Positions 59,426 through 64,000 of a stretch of DNA of 64,000 bases are shown here, piece by piece. The translations under genes were made by a program, and so were the position numbers. Positions within the stretch are counted from its first letter, which is position 1. Each line of letters starts with the position of its first letter. Below the pieces are notes generated by a model. It saw only the letters and a list, made by a program, of their open reading frames with translations, was not told the DNA's origin and searched no databases. Origin of the DNA: FEN-1073 sp963780865 (GTDB lineage: Bacteria; Chloroflexota; Anaerolineae; Anaerolineales; RBG-16-64-43); the NCBI GenBank assembly GCA_963780865.1, contig CAWADT010000016.1:62001-126000 (forward strand). The letters run 5' to 3'.

Positions 59426-59463
59426 AAGCCCTGACAGGTTTTTTTTAAAACCTGTCAGGGCTT
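59426..59463. terminator. CCTGACAGG-family hairpin, 17-bp stem
   Basis: AAGCCCTGACAGGTTTT and its exact complement around TTTT. It lies just upstream of the erm-like promoter and just downstream of the minus-strand lipoprotein gene, so it would insulate the two. Confidence 0.75.
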
Positions 59464-59511
59464 CGCAAATCGAAATCCAACCCTTGAGGGGATCAATGAT
59501 CTAACGGGTTC

Positions 59512-61146
59512 CTACGGCAGCGCGACGGTCGTCTTTCCAATCTGGCTGACGGCAAGATGGAACTCACCCTTCCCGTGCGCACTGGGGGTGGATTCCCCCG
59601 GCTTCCGGACGCTGGCCTCGAATTGCAGATCCGCTTTCAGCAGCGCACCGGTTTCATGGTCTACCCAGATTGTCCCTTGGATTGAAGTAATTGCATACGG
59701 CAGCAAACCGAAGCTGGAATCCTGCCCCGTCCCTCCCAGCCCGGTTGTATCGACCGAATAGACGTCGACTTGCCGCCCTTCCAGCGTCGTCCCGGTTTCC
59801 GCCTGGGGGCCGGCCATCCCCGCCGCGCTGAGAATGGTTAGCGGATCCAACTGCCAAAGTGTCCACGTCGCGCTGAGCATGGCCGAGCCTGGCTGGACCG
59901 CGCCGCCGGTCACTGCATATTCCTTCCCTTCGAAAAGATACGCCTCGGTTTTCGATCCGGCGGAGTCGAGAACGTAATGGACGTTCGTCCCCTGAACTTC
60001 CGCCTGGAGGGTGGTGAGGGTGTTGGTTCCGGTCGCGGACGGCATGCTCTCGCTCGCGGAAAGCGTAAACGACTGCAGGGAACCCGGTTTAGTTCCGGCG
60101 CCGAAAAGTTTCGAGAGCGAGGTGATGATCAAGGCGCTGGGAGGGAGGCTGGGAGTCGCCTCCGACGCACCACCGGCGGGAGTCGGTGTGGATCCGGATG
60201 ATTCGATGCCGGTCGCCAGCACATTCACGGCGGTTCCCCCGTTCAGGGATTGGAGAATCACGGTAGCCTCGCGCCCGGTCGACGCCTGGGAGAAGATGAG
60301 GTCCTTTTCCCCGTTCGGCAGCGCCTGCGCGGCGTCCGTCGCCCAGCTTTGGCCGGTGAAATATTTTTCATAGAAAGCCTGGACCGTATCCGGCGACGAA
60401 GCCGAGGTGTATCGCAGGCTGCTGGGCATCCGCTCGACATCCTGCGCGTCATCCGTCGCCGGGATGTCCGCCAGCACCGGGAGGCAGTCCCCGGGATAGG
60501 CGACCGGCGCCCCGCTATTGATTTCGGACAGTTCGTAATCGAGCGTCTTGGTTCCGGATGCGATCGAAAGCTCCAAATGGTATTTCACGAGGTATCCGCC
60601 GTCGGCCGCCACCCATACTTTGCCGCTCGCCTGCACGTCTTTGATCCCGACGGAATCTGAATTCACCTGGTATACATTCGTCGCGATCCCTGCAACGGTT
60701 TCCTTGCCCGCCGGCGTGCCGGATTTCAGCGGATAGAGATAATCCGAAAGGCTCGCGGCATCGACAGTGATGTTCGTATCGTCCCAAAACACCTGGCACC
60801 CGGTGGCTCCCCCCGCGAGCAGATAGCCCGCCTGATCAACCTTGCCCACTGTCAATTGAAGGGTTTGGCCGGCTTCATCGAAAGAATCGACCGTTTCAAA
60901 AACGGCTTTTTCCGCGCTCCAAACCGTCAGAGAATATTTTTCCGTGCGGTCGATCGGCCCGCCGGCCGTTTGCCCCTTGGTCGCGATGGTCAACGCGGCC
61001 CGGTAATGCGTCAGTTTTTGCGTACCCGCCGCGGGATCGGACACCAACCCGCCGGCATTGCCGCCGCCAATTCCCGGGATTGTGGTGAGGCAGGATACCG
61101 CCGCAATCATTGCGCACCCGACGAGGAACAATCGTAAACGCTTCAT
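59512..61146 (-). CDS. Large lipoprotein with two LppX/LolA-like halves
   Basis: 544 residues. The signal peptide and lipobox AAVSC give Cys19. Two domains are joined by a Ser/Thr/Pro-rich linker (GSTPTPAGGASEATPSLPP). Each half has beta-rich stretches such as HYRAALTIATKG, YLVKYHLELSIASGTKTLDY and NVHYVLDSAGSKTEAYLFEG. GTIWVDHETGALLKADLQFE also resembles the lipid-carrier-like LppX/LprG/LolA fold. This is a fold guess only. It is probably anchored to the outer face of the membrane. GGAG precedes the ATG. No transporter is adjacent. Confidence 0.78.
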   Translation of the reverse strand: MKRLRLFLVGCAMIAAVSCLTTIPGIGGGNAGGLVSDPAAGTQKLTHYRAALTIATKGQTAGGPIDRTEKYSLTVWSAEKAVFETVDSFDEAGQTLQLTVGKVDQAGYLLAGGATGCQVFWDDTNITVDAASLSDYLYPLKSGTPAGKETVAGIATNVYQVNSDSVGIKDVQASGKVWVAADGGYLVKYHLELSIASGTKTLDYELSEINSGAPVAYPGDCLPVLADIPATDDAQDVERMPSSLRYTSASSPDTVQAFYEKYFTGQSWATDAAQALPNGEKDLIFSQASTGREATVILQSLNGGTAVNVLATGIESSGSTPTPAGGASEATPSLPPSALIITSLSKLFGAGTKPGSLQSFTLSASESMPSATGTNTLTTLQAEVQGTNVHYVLDSAGSKTEAYLFEGKEYAVTGGAVQPGSAMLSATWTLWQLDPLTILSAAGMAGPQAETGTTLEGRQVDVYSVDTTGLGGTGQDSSFGLLPYAITSIQGTIWVDHETGALLKADLQFEASVRKPGESTPSAHGKGEFHLAVSQIGKTTVALP

Positions 61147-61294
61147 GCAAGTTTCTCCCTTTCGCCGATCCTGCCTTGCGGTGGACCGCCGGCATCCGTT
61201 TTCCCGCGTCCGCGGGATGAAAATAACCCGCCGCGTGTTGCGTCATTCCTAGGGGTCGCGCTCCGGGATACCGCAAGGCTTGCCGCCCGGTTGT

Positions 61295-62233
61295 TCATTT
61301 GAGCGCCTCGATGATGTAGTACGAATGCCCGCCTTTTCCATACGGGCCTTCGAGCTGGGCGCCGTTGAAAAAATCGAATGACTCTTTTAAATAATCGCCT
61401 GGATTGGCGGATTTGGGAACGCTAAAGGGTTTTTCGGTTTTTGTACCATCCACCTTATTGGTGCAGGTTACCTGAGCGCTTGACGGTGAAAAACTGATCG
61501 GGTTGTAGTGAACCTTCATATGCAAGGTGGTGTTCCCCACCTCATCGGTTTCCTTGGTGCCGGAAACCGTTATGGTGGAATTTCCCATCGGAATGGGGAC
61601 CAGTTCGCAATTCATCACGGGATTTGTGCTGCTGATATCAAACCAGGAATCCGATCTCACCTCGCCGGAAATTGTGCCGTCCTCCGCAATGGAGATCGGC
61701 CCCTCCGCGGAGAAATAGCCCGTATCCGTCGTGCCGCTGCCGGTTTGGTCGTTCCACGCCTTGATGACAAGGTTGTAATTGCAGGCGCCCACCGTGAAGG
61801 AGGCCTTGGCAGTTTTCGTATACGTGCCGTAGGTTAAAGTGGCGACGAGAGTCTCTTTGCCCTCGTTTTCGGGGAAATAGCGCATGTGGATTAAATCCGG
61901 TCCATACCCCACTGGAACCGATGGTTTGTTGACCGACCCCAGGGAGGCTGTCGTTGCGAGCGTCCCCGGTGCCGATGTGTCCGGTTGTGGAGCCCCGGGG
62001 GGAAGGAGCGGGGCGAGCGGGACAAGCTGTTCGACCCCGGATTTTTTATCCCAACTATAGGAGATGACTATCTGGGGAAGGTCGCTGAGGCAGACAAATT
62101 TCTTGGGAGCGGCGGTAAACTTAACCGTGGCGGGGTTCCCTGCCGATTTCGCAACCGAGACGGTGGCGACGGAGAGGGAAGCCGCCAGCAATAATGCGCA
62201 GCAAGCAATGACGGCGCGGATGGGTTTGGGCAT
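61295..62233 (-). CDS. Secreted protein of unknown function
   Basis: 312 residues with an N-terminal signal peptide (MPKPIRAVIACCALLLAASL, cleavage near VAKSA). The mature part is beta-rich, with alternating polar and hydrophobic strands, few Cys and many Thr/Gly (VSGTKETDEVGNTTLHMKVH, and so on). No family recognised. GGAGG is seven bases before the ATG at 62233; an in-frame extension to 62299 lacks an SD. It is 148 bases upstream of the lipoprotein gene on the same strand, so they may be cotranscribed. Confidence 0.75.
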   Translation of the reverse strand: MPKPIRAVIACCALLLAASLSVATVSVAKSAGNPATVKFTAAPKKFVCLSDLPQIVISYSWDKKSGVEQLVPLAPLLPPGAPQPDTSAPGTLATTASLGSVNKPSVPVGYGPDLIHMRYFPENEGKETLVATLTYGTYTKTAKASFTVGACNYNLVIKAWNDQTGSGTTDTGYFSAEGPISIAEDGTISGEVRSDSWFDISSTNPVMNCELVPIPMGNSTITVSGTKETDEVGNTTLHMKVHYNPISFSPSSAQVTCTNKVDGTKTEKPFSVPKSANPGDYLKESFDFFNGAQLEGPYGKGGHSYYIIEALK

Positions 62234-62456
62234 AGTCAAATCCTCCAGCGATCCGAAACTTGGGTTGTGATGGTGGGTGGGGGAGGGAGGCGGTTGCATA
62301 TTAGGCCAGCATTATACACTCGATCGGCGCGTGATCCATCGCACGAAATTCTGATTTTCCGGCGGAAAAATCCCGACACGACGGTCCTCGCTTCCCGCCG
62401 GTCAACTCCCGTCTTCGACCGGTTGTCCATTCCCAGGCATCCCATTGAACCACTTT

Positions 62457-62465
62457 TGCTATACT
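62457..62465 (+). promoter_or_regulatory. Extended -10 promoter of the LytS-like kinase
   Basis: TGCTATACT: a TG-n-TATACT extended -10 about 55 bases before the ATG. No good -35 is seen. Confidence 0.5.
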
Positions 62466-62518
62466 CTACTGCACGCCCCGAAAACAGGACAGGAGCGTTT
62501 TTACGCCTGGAACCCGAG

Positions 62519-64000
62519 ATGCAGAATATTCGCAAAATCTCAGCCGAAGTAGTTCTTCGTAAGCTGGCCGGAGCCGCGGCTATTCTCATCGTGTTTGCGG
62601 GCGCGTTTCTGGTTTATTTTAAATTACGCGCGCCTCTTGCGCCGCCGCTCACCGCGGACGCATTATTTCATTTCGAACTCCATCAGCTGGATGTGGGCAT
62701 TGATTTGCAATTGATGATCTTCCCGATTCTTCTGCTCATGGCGATGTCATTAATCCCTTATTTTTAATCGGCAGCTTCTGGACCAGCCGCTGCCGCGCGC
62801 CTCGCCCGCAATATTTACAGGGTTTGCGATCATTCAATTGATTTCCCAGGGCCACGACATTTGGACGCACCATTCCATGAACCAGCCGGTTAATTTCGGG
62901 TTATTGGTGGTCATTCTTGCGGGATGCCTGCTGGGCGGATGGCGGATCGGGCTGCCGCTGGGCGCGATCAGCATGATCCTCTCCTGCGGTTACGAGATAT
63001 TTGTGCAGTCACCCTTTCTTAGGGATGTCCAAAATTTGGGAATCTGTGGATTTTTGAGGGGATTCAACGGCGGGCCGTTTTTAAACAGCAATTTAATCCT
63101 CCCGAATTATTCCGGAGGGTTATGGGCGGCAATCTTCGCCTGCCTGATCGCCGATTGGCTGGGTCCGCGCCGGTATTCCGCTTTCGCGGCGGCCGCCCAA
63201 GGGGCCGTCCTCCCATTCGCAGTCGGGTACTTGCAGCTTGCGGCAGGGGTTCCGCCCGGCTTATATCTCGTGCCCGCGCAGGCGCTAATCACAGGCATTG
63301 CCGCCGCGTGGATGATGCTGATGATCCGGTATGTACAAGTGGAAGCCTCGCGGAAAAAAACCGCGGAGGCGGAGTTGTCAAAGGTTCAGGCCGAATTGCG
63401 CGCCCTGCGCTCGCAGATCAACCCGCATTTCTTTTTCAACGCCCTCAACACCATCCGGTTTATGATCCGCGAGAATCCGCAAACCGCGCGCGACCTGCTG
63501 ATCGATCTCTCCGAGGTCTTCCAACGCACGCTGCGGTCAGGCGATTTCGTCCCGCTCCGGGATGAGCTGGGATACGTCGAAGCCTATCTCTCGCTGGAGA
63601 AAGCCCGCCTGGGCGACCGGCTGCAAATCGCGTGGGGCGGCTTCCTCCGCCCGGATAAGCCGCTCGAATCCGACACGCCCCTTCTAGATGTGCCCGTGCC
63701 TACTCTGGCATTGCAGCCGATCGTGGAAAATGCGGTTCTGCACGGGATCGGGCCGAAAAAAGAGGGGGGAACCTTGAGCATCGCGGTATCCCGCCAACGG
63801 AATGATCTCGCGATCGCTGTCGAAGATGACGGGGTCGGCATGGATCAACAACAACTCGAGAGGCTCCTGCAATCGGGCGATGAAAGCAACAAAAGCATCG
63901 GCATGAAAAACGTCGATGCCCGCTTGCGGATGCTCTACGGTCCGGAATATCGCCTGGCGATCGAATCGCAACCGGATAAAGGCACGCGCGTCACCGTTCG
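62519..64000 (+). CDS. LytS-type membrane sensor histidine kinase, partial, with a +1 frameshift
   Basis: The gene continues past the window. The N-terminal half has about six hydrophobic helices with LytS-like loops (GLLVVILAGCLLGGWRIGLP, LRGFNGGPFLNSNLILPNYS). A coiled linker leads to the His_kinase domain, whose phosphoacceptor region SQINPHFFFNALNTIRFM is diagnostic. The HATPase part has PIVENAVLHGIG and DDGVGM. It likely senses an envelope signal and phosphorylates a LytTR regulator farther right. The first 82 codons end at TAA in the run CCTTATTTTTAATC; dropping one T from the five at 62762-62766 gives SLIPYFNRQLLDQP and an open frame to the window end. Confidence 0.9.

Overview
The window is GC-rich bacterial DNA. 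The gene content fits an uncultured Chloroflexota, most likely class Anaerolineae. That placement is an inference from several signs: Thr/Pro-rich lipoprotein linkers, a RodZ-rplI-rimO block, a split radical-SAM/DUF2344 pair, a GH1/GH38/GH20 sugar diet, an LLM-class oxidoreductase, and a very large load of dispersed intergenic palindromes. No ribosomal RNA is present to confirm it.

Layout. 1-10.8 kb: an mgtA-like remnant, an MFS transporter, serS, a membrane-anchored FHA protein, a GH38 alpha-mannosidase, an alpha/beta hydrolase and a flippase-like membrane protein with an extracytoplasmic N-terminal domain. 11-16.6 kb: a promoter and operator, a MarR repressor, two overlapping half-transporters forming an asymmetric heterodimeric ABC exporter, and a cytidylate-kinase-like gene. 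16.7-20.9 kb: a T-box leader, pheS and pheT (pheT carries a one-base frameshift). 21-27.5 kb: a cold-shock gene with an attenuator-like leader, a PIG-L deacetylase, a small lipoprotein, tRNA-Arg(CCG), tandem repeats, a YfcE-like phosphoesterase, a DUF1232 protein, and the rplI-rodZ-rimO operon. 28-33.6 kb: a GH1 glycosidase, a membrane phosphoesterase, and the radical-SAM/DUF2344 pair (frameshifted near its start).

34-44.7 kb is one co-directional amino-sugar locus: ROK repressor, ROK-like kinase, PIG-L deacetylase, sugar-binding lipoprotein, two permeases, SIS-domain sugar-phosphate isomerase/deaminase, and a GH20 hexosaminidase without a signal peptide. Read together they suggest import of chitooligosaccharides or GlcNAc glycosides, cytoplasmic hydrolysis, deacetylation to glucosamine, phosphorylation and SIS-type deamination. 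This resembles the archaeal Dac/GlmD route more than the usual NagA/NagB one. 45-50.3 kb: a broken small membrane protein, a DinB-like protein, alanine dehydrogenase with a possible glycine-riboswitch-like leader, and a phospholipase-D-like protein.

50.3-58.3 kb: an unassigned, well-folded candidate RNA; a hypothetical protein; an LprG-like lipoprotein followed by a P55-like MFS transporter (the arrangement of the mycobacterial lipid-export pair); an S51-like peptidase (frameshifted); an LLM oxidoreductase; a methyltransferase; a membrane protein; and a hemerythrin. 58.2-64 kb: an Erm/KsgA-family rRNA methyltransferase whose 5' region holds a strong promoter, an 11-codon leader ORF with an Arg-Thr-Arg motif, an intrinsic terminator and a competing antiterminator helix. 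This looks like drug-responsive attenuation and is the most interesting single item. Then come two exported proteins and a LytS-type histidine kinase cut by the window edge.

At least five conserved genes are interrupted by single-base indels, mostly +1. Sequencing or assembly error is the simplest reading, but each case is listed separately.
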